Shown one piece after another: positions 5,864-12,031 of a stretch of DNA of 12,031 bases (positions are counted from its first letter, which is position 1; each line of letters opens with the position of its first letter). Origin of the DNA: an uncultured Sphingomonadales bacterium (GTDB lineage: Bacteria > Pseudomonadota > Alphaproteobacteria > Sphingomonadales > Sphingomonadaceae); NCBI GenBank assembly GCA_937898535.1, contig CALDKP010000350.1:1-12031 (forward strand). Reading direction: 5' to 3'. The notes below the pieces were generated by a model that saw only the letters and a program-made list of their open reading frames with translations, made no database searches and was not told the DNA's origin. The position numbers were made by a program, and so were the translations under genes.

Positions 5864-6304
5864 TTAAGCCTCCTGCTCTGCACGGGGTGCGCGATCGGGA
5901 CGGTCGCCACGATCTGGACGTGGGGCACCGCGATCACGGTCGCCGCCACCGAATCCACCGCGCTCGCTGCGCTCTGGACGGTCGCTCTTGCGCATCATGA
6001 CCGATGGGCCTTTTTCATGCTCGTCAACGCGGACAGTCATGTAACGAATGATGTCTTCGTTCATACGTGTCTGACGCTCGAGCTCGGCGATGGTGTCGCC
6101 ATTAGCTTCGATGTCGAGCATTACGAAATGCGCTTTGCGGTTTTTCTGAATCTTGTAAGTCAGTGTGCGAAGACCCCAAGTTTCAGTCTTTACGACCTTA
6201 CCTTTATTGTCTTCCACAATCTTGGTGGCAACTTCTGCCAGCGCATCAACCTGGGCCTGTGAAAGGTCCTGACGCGCCAAAAATACATGCTCGTACATTG
6301 GCAT
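5864..6304 (-). CDS. rpsF: 30S ribosomal protein S6
   Basis: From the ATG at 6304 the product is 146 residues starting MPMYEHVFLARQDLS, the conserved beginning of S6; AAGGAAA lies a few bases upstream. An in-frame ATG at 6349 would add 15 residues unlike any S6 start and was not chosen. The ferredoxin-like core includes ETWGLRTLTYKI and NRKAHFVMLDIEA. After residue about 105 comes a basic Arg/Asp/Gly/Pro-rich tail (GGFGGGDRDRG, RPDRGDRPDR), a low-complexity extension. S6 binds S18 and the central domain of 16S rRNA. It is the first gene of rpsF-rpsR-rplI; no ssb or priB lies between, unlike in many enterics and Gram-positives. Confidence 0.97.
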   Translation of the reverse strand: MPMYEHVFLARQDLSQAQVDALAEVATKIVEDNKGKVVKTETWGLRTLTYKIQKNRKAHFVMLDIEANGDTIAELERQTRMNEDIIRYMTVRVDEHEKGPSVMMRKSDRPERSERGGFGGGDRDRGAPRPDRGDRPDRAPRAEQEA

Positions 6305-6355
6305 GGGCGTTTCCTTGTTCCTACCGATCGCTGACGCAGCACCATGCATACGCCC
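6305..6355 (-). promoter_or_regulatory. Candidate structured rpsF mRNA leader overlapping the ribosome-binding site
   Basis: In the minus-strand leader, GGGCGT (plus 6350-6355) can pair with ACGCCC (plus 6305-6310) directly before the rpsF ATG. This encloses the AAGGAAA ribosome-binding site and an inner hairpin GCTG-CGT-CAGC (6330-6340). Autogenous control of rpsF by S6:S18 binding to an mRNA leader is known in bacteria. Whether this fold contains that motif is inference. The rest of the gap to 6466 shows no convincing promoter. Confidence 0.35.
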
Positions 6356-6466
6356 CTCCGGCTTTCTTCGTTTTCACGTGGGTTACCCCAAGCGAAGTGG
6401 CGCGCTTAGGTGGGATTTGCGGGAAAAGCAAGCGATTCGCCGGAATGGCGCAACGTCGAGCTATCG

Positions 6467-7861
6467 CTAGGCGCCAAGCCGCGCCAAAATATCTGCCGCA
6501 AACGCGCTTAACGTATCATCCCGCGCGCCCATGATGACGATACGGTCGCCGGGTTGCGCAAGATCGACCATGCGGTTGCCGCAATCTTCGCGCGACGGGA
6601 TATATTCGGCGTTTTGTCCGGCGGCAGTGACTGCGTCGGTGATGCTTTGGCTGCCGACGCTTTTGTCGACAGTGCCGCCGAAATAGACAGGGTCGCACAG
6701 GATGATGTGATCGTCCTCGCCAAGCATGTCGGCAAAAACGCCGGCCAATTCAGCGCCCATCACGCGTATTGGGCCGTAGCCATGCGGTTGAAAGAAGGCG
6801 ATGATCCGGCCCGGGAAGGCTTTGAGTGTCGCAAGCGTTGCGGCGATCTTGTCGGGGTTGTGGCCGAAATCGTCGATGACGGTGATGTTGTTTGCTGTAC
6901 CAACAATGTCGAAGCGGCGGGCAAGGCCATTGAAGCGCTCTATCGCACGAACGGCCTGCGCAATGGTCACGCCGAGCGCAGTCGCGGCGGCGATGGCGGC
7001 AAGTGCATTGGCGATATTGTGGCGACCGGGGACGATGAGCGCGACGTCATGGGTATCGCCCATTGCATGGAGCGTGAAACGGCTGCCCAGCGGCAGGTCC
7101 ACGATATCGGTCGCGCGGAAATCAGCCTGCGCTGAAAAGCCGAAGCTGATCGCCCCTGCCAGCGCCAAGGGTTCAATGAGCGCCGCAGTCTCTGCGTCGT
7201 CGGCGTTCCACACGCATGTATTTGCTTTCTTGGCAAAGTCACCGAACAGCTGCCGTAATTCTTCAAGGCTTTTATGGTCGAGGCTGACATTGTTGAGCAC
7301 CGCGACTTCGGGGGTGAACAAGGCGATAGAGCCATCGCTTTCGTCGACCTCGGAAACAAAGACATCCCCCTGCCCCACACGCGCGCTGGCGAAAGGTGCA
7401 TCATCAGCGACGAAATTTTTCATCACCGCGCCGTTCATGATGGTCGGGTCGAGCCCTGCATCGGTCAATATCCAGCCGATCATGCCCGTGACGGTGGATT
7501 TTCCACTGGTCCCGCCAACGGCAACGCTGCGCGGCGCATTATTGAACAAATCCGCGAGCAGCTCGGCGCGCGTCATGCGGGCGCAGCCCAAAGCATTTGC
7601 CTTCGCAACATCAGGCACGCTGTCTTCGATAGCGGCAGACGCGATCAGGATTTGGTCGCCGCTGATGAGGCCGCTGCCATCTTGGGCAAACAGGTCGATG
7701 CCAAGGCTTTGTAACCATTCAAACTTGGCGCCCAAGCGGCCCTGATCCAGCGCGCGGTCCGACCCGGCGACGGTTGCACCTGCATCGCGAACGATATTCG
7801 CCAAGGGCAACATGCCCGAACCGCCAATGCCACAGAAGAAATAGGATTTGTTTTTGTGCAT
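6467..7861 (-). CDS. Mur ligase family protein (MurC/Mpl-like UDP-N-acetylmuramate ligase)
   Basis: The product has 464 residues in three Mur-ligase domains. The N-terminal UDP-binding Rossmann fold has FFCGIGGSGM (8-17). The central ATPase has the P-loop GGTSGKST (116-123), EVDESDGS and NVSLDHKS. The C-terminal domain has PGRHNIANALAA, FNGLARRFD and DDFGHNPDKI. MurC adds L-Ala to UDP-MurNAc; Mpl adds a recovered tripeptide in murein recycling. The sequence resembles MurC at its N-terminus, but the locus is not the division/cell-wall (dcw) cluster, and the next gene across is an LD-carboxypeptidase that makes tripeptide. That context favours a recycling role or a MurC paralogue; the exact substrate is open. 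There is no clear Shine-Dalgarno before the ATG at 7861. A weak TTGCCA/AATAAC pair ends 8 bases before it, so a near-leaderless message is possible. Confidence 0.82.
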   Translation of the reverse strand: MHKNKSYFFCGIGGSGMLPLANIVRDAGATVAGSDRALDQGRLGAKFEWLQSLGIDLFAQDGSGLISGDQILIASAAIEDSVPDVAKANALGCARMTRAELLADLFNNAPRSVAVGGTSGKSTVTGMIGWILTDAGLDPTIMNGAVMKNFVADDAPFASARVGQGDVFVSEVDESDGSIALFTPEVAVLNNVSLDHKSLEELRQLFGDFAKKANTCVWNADDAETAALIEPLALAGAISFGFSAQADFRATDIVDLPLGSRFTLHAMGDTHDVALIVPGRHNIANALAAIAAATALGVTIAQAVRAIERFNGLARRFDIVGTANNITVIDDFGHNPDKIAATLATLKAFPGRIIAFFQPHGYGPIRVMGAELAGVFADMLGEDDHIILCDPVYFGGTVDKSVGSQSITDAVTAAGQNAEYIPSREDCGNRMVDLAQPGDRIVIMGARDDTLSAFAADILARLGA

Positions 7862-7912
7862 AAGCGTCGGTTATTGGGTAAGAGGAGATTTGGCAATGGC
7901 AAGCGAAGGTAA

Positions 7913-8028
7913 CCGCAGCCCTGAGCAGCAGTCGCATTGCGGCTGCGTCCGTCGAAGGGCGGCTCTCTGCGGCAAAGCGCCCTTCGACTTTTCGCCAGCG
8001 CTTGCGCGCTGACGGCTCAGGGCTACGG
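7913..8028. repeat. Nested inverted-repeat element between the Mur ligase and LD-carboxypeptidase genes
   Basis: Outer arms CCGCAGCCCTGAGC (7913-7926) and GCTCAGGGCTACGG (8015-8028) pair at 13 of 14 positions. Inner arms GTCGAAGGGCG (7951-7961) and CGCCCTTCGAC (7978-7988) pair perfectly over 11 bp. Smaller hairpins lie between them, such as AGCGC-TTGC-GCGCT (7998-8011). The whole could form a cruciform or a branched RNA. The arm sequences resemble common sphingomonad intergenic repeats (from memory). The element nearly fills the divergent promoter region. Confidence 0.7.
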
Positions 8029-8049
8029 TGTGGGGATGGAAGGTTTTTC

Positions 8050-8886
8050 ATGAAAATCGGGATATGCGCTCCGTCGACGCCCTTTACGCGTGAAGACGCT
8101 GAACGCGTTTCGGCGCTCGCCGCAACATCACATCCAAGCGCGGAGCTTTACTTTCACGATCAATGCGTTGCCGAGGCGGGGCATTTCGCGGGTTCGGATG
8201 ACGAACGGCGCGACGCTTTTGTGGAACTTGCCAATGACCCTAGCTTTGATGCGGTCTGGTTTGTCCGTGGCGGATATGGCGCATGCCGGATCGCCGAAGA
8301 CGCTGTCGCAGCGCTAAAATCCACCGCTGCTGACAAGATATATATGGGCTATAGCGACGCCGGCAATTTGCTCGGCGCTTTATATCGCGCGGGCATTGGC
8401 CGCGTGTGCCATGGCCCGATGCCTGCGGACATACGGCGCGCAGGCGGCGAAGCAGCCGTGACCCGTGCGCTTGACTGGATCGTCCACCAATCGCCGCACG
8501 CGCTTGAACCGCATGTGCAGGCTGGGGAAAAACATGCTGCGTTCAACCTGATGACGCTGGCCATGATGGCCGGAACGCCATTGATGCCCGACCTGAATGG
8601 CCATGTGTTGATGGTCGAGGAAGTCAGCGAATATCTCTATGGATTTGACCGGGCCTTTTTCAATGTCAGCACCCATTTGCAATCGGCTGGTATCGCCGGA
8701 TTGCGGCTTGGCCGTGTCAGCGATGTGCCCGAAAATGACCGGCCATTTGGCGAAGGCGCAGAAGACATCGCCCGGCGCTGGTGCGCGAAGACGGGCATAG
8801 CCTATCTGGGCCGCGCGGACATCGGCCATGACGCCGATAACCGCATCGTGCCGATCGGGCTTGCATCATCCAGCGCCGCGCCATAG
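8050..8886 (+). CDS. ldcA: LD-carboxypeptidase (peptidase family S66, LdcA-like)
   Basis: The product has 278 residues and no signal peptide, so it is cytoplasmic. S66 hallmarks are in order: CAPSTPF at the start, RGGYG (73-77), the nucleophile Ser102 in MGYSDAG, Glu190 in MVEEVSE, and His260 in IGHDADNRIVPIG. This forms the Ser-Glu-His triad of murein tetrapeptide LD-carboxypeptidases, which remove the terminal D-Ala from recycled tetrapeptides. The start at 8050 follows GGAAGG; a longer in-frame reading from 8002 would begin inside the repeat and lacks family support. Divergent transcription from the Mur ligase suggests a shared pathway. fabD begins 36 bp after the stop on the same strand, so readthrough into the fab cluster is possible. 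Confidence 0.88.
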   Translation: MKIGICAPSTPFTREDAERVSALAATSHPSAELYFHDQCVAEAGHFAGSDDERRDAFVELANDPSFDAVWFVRGGYGACRIAEDAVAALKSTAADKIYMGYSDAGNLLGALYRAGIGRVCHGPMPADIRRAGGEAAVTRALDWIVHQSPHALEPHVQAGEKHAAFNLMTLAMMAGTPLMPDLNGHVLMVEEVSEYLYGFDRAFFNVSTHLQSAGIAGLRLGRVSDVPENDRPFGEGAEDIARRWCAKTGIAYLGRADIGHDADNRIVPIGLASSSAAP

Positions 8887-8922
8887 GCGATTTGGCATAA
8901 ACACGGACTAACGGGAGCGAAC

Positions 8923-9861
8923 ATGCGCGCATTTATATTTCCAGGACAAGGTAGCCAGGCGGTTGGCATGGGCAAAGCGCTCGCCGACGCCAGCCCCACC
9001 GCCCGCGCGGTGTTTCAGGAAGTCGACGAAGCGCTTGGCCAACATCTGTTCCGGTTGATGTGTGATGGCCCCGAAAGCGAGCTTACGCTGACCGAAAATG
9101 CGCAGCCTGCGATTATGGCAAATGCCATTGCGACGTTGCGCGTGCTCGAAACCGAAGGCGGCGTCCGCCTTTCGGAGAAATGCAATTTCGTCGCGGGCCA
9201 TTCTTTGGGCGAATATAGCGCGCTGTGCGCCGCTGGCGCGTTGCCATTGTCCGTGACGGCGGCATTGTTGAAACTTCGTGGTCGCGCAATGCAGGCCGCT
9301 GTTCCCGTTGGCATTGGCGCCATGGCTGCGTTACTGGGGGCAGACATTGAGAAAGCCGAAGCTTTGGCTGCGGCTGCGGCTGAGGACGAAACCTGCACCG
9401 TCGCAAATGACAATGACCCGTCGCAGGTCGTCATTTCCGGGCATAAAGGCGCGATTGACCGCGCGATTGAGCTGGCGAAGGACCATGGAATTAAGCGCGG
9501 TATATTGTTGCCGGTATCCGCACCCTTTCATTGCCCATTGATGCAACCGGCAGCCGATGAAATGCAAAGCGCGCTTGGCACGACGACCATTCACGCGCCG
9601 CTGGTCCCGCTTTTTGCGAACGTGACGGCAGCGCCGGTGTCCGAACCCGATGTCATCGCCGCGCAATTGGTGCAGCAGGTGACGGGACGCGTGCGCTGGC
9701 GTGAGTCCGCAATCGCGATGGCGGAAACTGGCGTTACCCATTTCGTTGAGTTCGGCGGCAAAGTGCTATCCCCCATGGTGAAGCGCAGCACGCATGAAGA
9801 CATCTCCACCACGAGCGTCATCAGCATGGATGACATCGAAGCTTTGTTGAAAGCGATATAA
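8923..9861 (+). CDS. fabD: Malonyl-CoA:ACP transacylase
   Basis: The product has 312 residues, the usual family length. It opens with FIFPGQGSQAVGMGK, carries the nucleophile Ser94 in GHSLGEYSAL, and has the catalytic His203 in VSAPFHCPLM. A late FVEFGGKVLSPMVKR matches the conserved C-terminal block. It loads malonyl groups onto AcpP for fatty-acid chain extension in the cytoplasm. The ATG at 8923 is preceded by GGGAG. Its TAA stop overlaps the start of the following crotonase gene by one base (TAATG), so the two are translationally coupled. Confidence 0.97.
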   Translation: MRAFIFPGQGSQAVGMGKALADASPTARAVFQEVDEALGQHLFRLMCDGPESELTLTENAQPAIMANAIATLRVLETEGGVRLSEKCNFVAGHSLGEYSALCAAGALPLSVTAALLKLRGRAMQAAVPVGIGAMAALLGADIEKAEALAAAAAEDETCTVANDNDPSQVVISGHKGAIDRAIELAKDHGIKRGILLPVSAPFHCPLMQPAADEMQSALGTTTIHAPLVPLFANVTAAPVSEPDVIAAQLVQQVTGRVRWRESAIAMAETGVTHFVEFGGKVLSPMVKRSTHEDISTTSVISMDDIEALLKAI

Positions 9862-10664
9862 TGACGGACCAAATTCTCCAATCGCGCGATGGCGGCATAT
9901 TGACCATCACGATGAACATGCCGGAAAAGCGCAACCCGATATCGGACGTCGGCGTCGTCGAACAAATATGCGATGCCTTCATGGCTGCGGACCAAGATAT
10001 GTCGGTACGCTGCGTCATCCTAACGGGGGCTGGAACGGTATTTTCATCCGGCGGCGACCTGAAACAGATGCGCCCCGACAGCGGCGGCCTGCGCGCCGGA
10101 TTGCCAGCCGAAACGCGGCGAAACTATAAATATGGCATTCAGCGGCTCCCGCTGATGTTTCAGGCGCTTGAGGTTCCGGTTGTTGCGGCCGTCAACGGCC
10201 CCGCCATTGGTGCAGGGCTTGACCTAACCACAATGTGCGACATTCGTATTGCCGCTGCGTCAGCCAAATTCGCGGAAAGCTTTGTGCGCCTTGGCATTAC
10301 GCCGGGTGATGGCGGTGCATGGCTTTTGCCGCGCATCGTCGGTTTTTCCAAAGCCACCGAGCTTGCGTTGACCGGCGAAACCATTGACGCGGCAGAGGCG
10401 CTGCGCATTGGCCTCGTGTCCGAAGTCGTGGATGATGCCGATCTAATGACTGCTGCACGCAAGGTGGCGGACAAGATCGCCGCCAACCCGCCACATGCCG
10501 TCCGCATGACCAAGCGGCTGTTGCGCGAAGGGCAGACGGCGGACCTGAAAAATATCCTCGAAATGTCCGCCGCGATGCAAAGCCTTGCGCATGCCACCGC
10601 GGACAATGACGAAGCCATCACTGCGTTTCTCGAAAAACGCGCACCCGAGTTTAAGGGAGAATAA
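9861..10664 (+). CDS. Crotonase / enoyl-CoA hydratase-isomerase family protein within the fab operon
   Basis: The product has 267 residues of crotonase fold. The first oxyanion-hole segment is FSSGGDLKQM (61-70), the second NGPAIGAGLDLTTMCD (112-127), and FVRLGITPGDGGAWLLPR (141-158) and the region with LTGETIDAAEALRIGLV follow. The two glutamates of true enoyl-CoA hydratases (rat E144 and E164) align with Asp121 and Phe141, so standard syn-hydration is doubtful. Asp150 in PGDGG lies where isomerase- or PaaG-like members place an acid. The likely substrate is a CoA thioester. The gene sits between fabD and fabG, overlapping fabD by one base, with fabG starting at once after it. Codon use resembles its neighbours. 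It could be a double-bond isomerase or another acyl-CoA enzyme. Confidence 0.88.
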   Translation: MTDQILQSRDGGILTITMNMPEKRNPISDVGVVEQICDAFMAADQDMSVRCVILTGAGTVFSSGGDLKQMRPDSGGLRAGLPAETRRNYKYGIQRLPLMFQALEVPVVAAVNGPAIGAGLDLTTMCDIRIAAASAKFAESFVRLGITPGDGGAWLLPRIVGFSKATELALTGETIDAAEALRIGLVSEVVDDADLMTAARKVADKIAANPPHAVRMTKRLLREGQTADLKNILEMSAAMQSLAHATADNDEAITAFLEKRAPEFKGE

Positions 10665-10665
10665 T

Positions 10666-11403
10666 ATGTTTGATCTTACTGGCATGACGGCACTCGTCAC
10701 CGGGGCATCGGGCGGTATTGGCAGCGCAATCTGCCACGCGCTCGCGGCTCAAGGCGCGCAGCTGGCTGTTTCAGGCTCTAACGTCGAAAAGCTTGAAGCC
10801 TTTCGCGCATCACTGGGCGGCGATCATGTCGCGGTGCCATGCAACCTTGGCGACAAGGATAGCGTTGAAGCGCTTGTCCCGGCTGCGCTCGAAAAATTGG
10901 GCAAGATCGACATATTGGTCAATAATGCGGGCGTGACACGCGACAATTTGACCATGCGCATGAAGGATGAGGAATGGGATGACGTCATCCGCATCAACCT
11001 CGAAGCGACATTCCGCCTCATGCGCGCCGCGACCAAACCGATGATGAAAGCGCGGTTCGGCCGTATCATTACGATAACCAGCGTTGTGGGCACCACCGGC
11101 AACCCCGGTCAAGCCAACTATGCCGCATCAAAAGGCGGCCTCACCGCCATGACAAAGGCGATTGCGCAGGAACTGGCGAGCCGCAATGTCACCGCAAACT
11201 GCGTCGCACCGGGCTTCATTGCGACCGCGATGACCGAAACTTTACCTGACGCGCAAAAGGAAGCGCTGAACGCGCGCATTCCGATGGGACGCATGGGTGA
11301 AGGCGCGGATATTGGCGCTGCGGTGGCCTATCTCGCGTCGAGAGAGGCTGGCTATGTCACGGGCCAGACAATCCATGTAAATGGCGGCATGGCAATGCTT
11401 TGA
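10666..11403 (+). CDS. fabG: 3-oxoacyl-ACP reductase
   Basis: The product is a 245-residue short-chain dehydrogenase. The NADPH-binding motif TGASGGIG (12-19) and ILVNNAG (83-89) are followed by the catalytic tetrad Asn111, Ser139, Tyr152 and Lys156 (YAASK). The C-terminus VTGQTIHVNGGMAML is the usual FabG ending. It reduces 3-oxoacyl-ACP to 3-hydroxyacyl-ACP in fatty-acid elongation. The ATG at 10666 follows GGGAGA and begins one base after the crotonase stop; an in-frame reading from 10585 lies inside the crotonase gene and was rejected. The 94-bp gap to acpP holds a small hairpin, TTGCC-AGCG-GGCAA (11425-11438), without a T tract and no clear promoter. Confidence 0.97.
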   Translation: MFDLTGMTALVTGASGGIGSAICHALAAQGAQLAVSGSNVEKLEAFRASLGGDHVAVPCNLGDKDSVEALVPAALEKLGKIDILVNNAGVTRDNLTMRMKDEEWDDVIRINLEATFRLMRAATKPMMKARFGRIITITSVVGTTGNPGQANYAASKGGLTAMTKAIAQELASRNVTANCVAPGFIATAMTETLPDAQKEALNARIPMGRMGEGADIGAAVAYLASREAGYVTGQTIHVNGGMAML

Positions 11404-11497
11404 CGCATAACCATCGCTTGCCACTTGCCAGCGGGCAATCTGGACATTAGGGCGATTACTGAAATTCATCCTCCCAACATTATAAGGGGCACAAAAA

Positions 11498-11731
11498 ATG
11501 AGCGATACCGCAGAACGGGTCAAAAAAATTGTAGTTGAGCATCTCGGCGTTGAAGCTGACAAGGTCACGGAAGCTGCAAGCTTCATCGACGATCTTGGCG
11601 CAGACAGCCTCGACATCGTCGAACTCGTCATGGCGTTCGAAGAAGAATTCAACGTTGAAATCCCTGACGATGCGGCTGAAAAGATCGCTACCGTTAAGGA
11701 CGCAATCGACTTCATCAACAGCAACGGCTGA
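11498..11731 (+). CDS. acpP: Acyl carrier protein, fatty-acid synthesis
   Basis: The product is a 77-residue acidic protein of standard AcpP length. The phosphopantetheine site is Ser37 in LGADSLDIVE, and the pattern VEIPDDAAEKI of helix 3 is typical. It carries growing acyl chains for FabD, FabG, FabF and lipid A synthesis. AAGGGG lies eight bases before the ATG. Position between fabG and fabF is the classic order. A strong stem-loop follows, so acpP mRNA is probably partly separated from fabF; a high acpP level relative to its neighbours would fit this. Confidence 0.98.
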   Translation: MSDTAERVKKIVVEHLGVEADKVTEAASFIDDLGADSLDIVELVMAFEEEFNVEIPDDAAEKIATVKDAIDFINSNG

Positions 11732-11736
11732 ACCGT

Positions 11737-11821
11737 CTCGCGCGCTGTGTCGCGCGGGCAGTTATAAATTCCAGCGGCTTTCCGACCGGCGTTAACAGCG
11801 CTTCCGTCGGAAAGCCGTTTG
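11737..11821 (+). terminator. Tandem stem-loops between acpP and fabF, second terminator-like
   Basis: The first hairpin is CTCGCGCG-CTGTGT-CGCGCGGG (11737-11758), 8 pairs including one G-T, with no T tract. The second is a perfect 12-bp stem CGGCTTTCCGAC (11775-11786) / GTCGGAAAGCCG (11806-11817) with a 19-base loop, followed by TTTGCATTTT. The interrupted T run suggests partial termination, or protection of the acpP mRNA 3' end, instead of a complete stop. Confidence 0.6.
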
Positions 11822-11880
11822 CATTTTGGCACTTGTTCGCGGTATTGGGCTGCGAAGATTAGCATTTTGGAGATAACGCA

Positions 11881-12031
11881 ATGCGTCGTGTCGTGGTCAC
11901 TGGACTGGGTCTGGTTACACCTTTGGGGGCTGATGTCGAAACGACATGGTCCAACCTGATTGCTGGCAAATCCGGCGCAGGCATGATTACGCGTTTTGAC
12001 GCCAGCGACCATAAATGTCATATTGCCTGCG
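11881..12031 (+). CDS. fabF: 3-oxoacyl-ACP synthase II, N-terminal part only
   Basis: Fifty codons are visible before the right edge. The product starts MRRVVVTGLGLVTPLG and continues with LIAGKSGAGMITRFDASDH, the conserved N-terminal portion of beta-ketoacyl-ACP synthase II. The catalytic Cys-His-His lies beyond the window. It condenses malonyl-ACP with acyl-ACP. The ATG at 11881 follows GGAG at a suitable distance. It is the next gene after acpP, as in most Gram-negative fab clusters. Promoter-like hexamers in the 60 bp upstream are too poor to call, so expression probably depends on readthrough past the stem-loop or on an unrecognised promoter. Confidence 0.93.
   Translation, partial: MRRVVVTGLGLVTPLGADVETTWSNLIAGKSGAGMITRFDASDHKCHIAC

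Noticed and set aside
6305..6349. Upstream ATG extension of rpsF
   Set aside because: Adds 15 residues unlike any S6 N-terminus and overlaps the putative leader fold.
6801..7745. 314-codon open frame on the plus strand
   Set aside because: Antisense to the Mur ligase gene, with low-complexity Ala/Ser-rich product and no recognisable domain.
8002..8049. Upstream extension of the LD-carboxypeptidase
   Set aside because: It would begin within the inverted-repeat element with a non-ATG codon; the ATG at 8050 has a good ribosome-binding site and matches the family start.
11461..11497. Possible -10 box ATTATA before acpP
   Set aside because: Only about 10-15 bases before the start codon, overlapping the ribosome-binding site, and no matching -35 box.
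11821..11880. Promoter-like hexamers TTGTTC and GATTAG before fabF
   Set aside because: Only about half of the positions match consensus; too weak to call.
11242..12021. 259-codon open frame on the minus strand
   Set aside because: Runs antisense across fabG, acpP and fabF, all strongly supported on the plus strand.

Overview
The window looks like a chromosomal segment of an alphaproteobacterium of the Sphingomonadales (Sphingopyxis/Sphingorhabdus-like). The order is inferred from protein character, gene order and the intergenic repeat style; no database search was run. Coding density is high, most genes are housekeeping, and no phage, transposase, CRISPR array or plasmid function is visible. 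No gap between genes exceeds 300 bases.

Layout. (1) Bases 1-3225 are one edge of an exosortase A (XrtA)/PEP-CTERM exopolysaccharide locus. The 5' end of an acyl-CoA ligase gene runs leftward out of the window. Diverging from it by only 29 bp is a compact operon: a CelD/BioF-type GNAT acyltransferase, a stand-alone acyl carrier protein, and two alpha/beta-hydrolase-like proteins (exosortase-associated hydrolases 2 and 1). The last three are coupled through GTG starts that overlap the preceding stop codon. (2) At 3235-3936, converging on that operon, lies an FNR-type Crp/Fnr regulator with all four cluster-ligand cysteines. (3) Bases 4026-4696 hold an elongator tRNA-Met with encoded CCA and a good sigma70-like promoter, and a 2H phosphoesterase. 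(4) Bases 4779-4927 hold a paired inverted palindromic repeat (REP/BIME-like) and a bidirectional terminator. (5) Bases 4947-6304 are the minus-strand ribosomal operon rpsF-rpsR-rplI with a candidate autoregulatory leader. (6) A MurC/Mpl-like Mur ligase (minus strand) diverges from an S66 LD-carboxypeptidase (plus strand) across a highly self-complementary intergenic element. The pairing suggests peptidoglycan recycling. (7) From 8923 to the right end runs the fatty-acid synthesis cluster fabD - crotonase - fabG - acpP - fabF (cut by the window edge), with a strong stem-loop between acpP and fabF.

How it fits together: two acyl-carrier-protein contexts occur within 12 kb. One is the general FAS II cluster on the right. 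The other is a dedicated ligase/ACP/acyltransferase/hydrolase set on the left, probably serving modification or assembly of an XrtA-linked exopolysaccharide. The least explained items are the biochemical role of the XrtA set, whose two hydrolases lack a serine nucleophile, and the crotonase embedded in the fab operon, which lacks both classical hydratase glutamates. Most of the rest is ordinary core genome.
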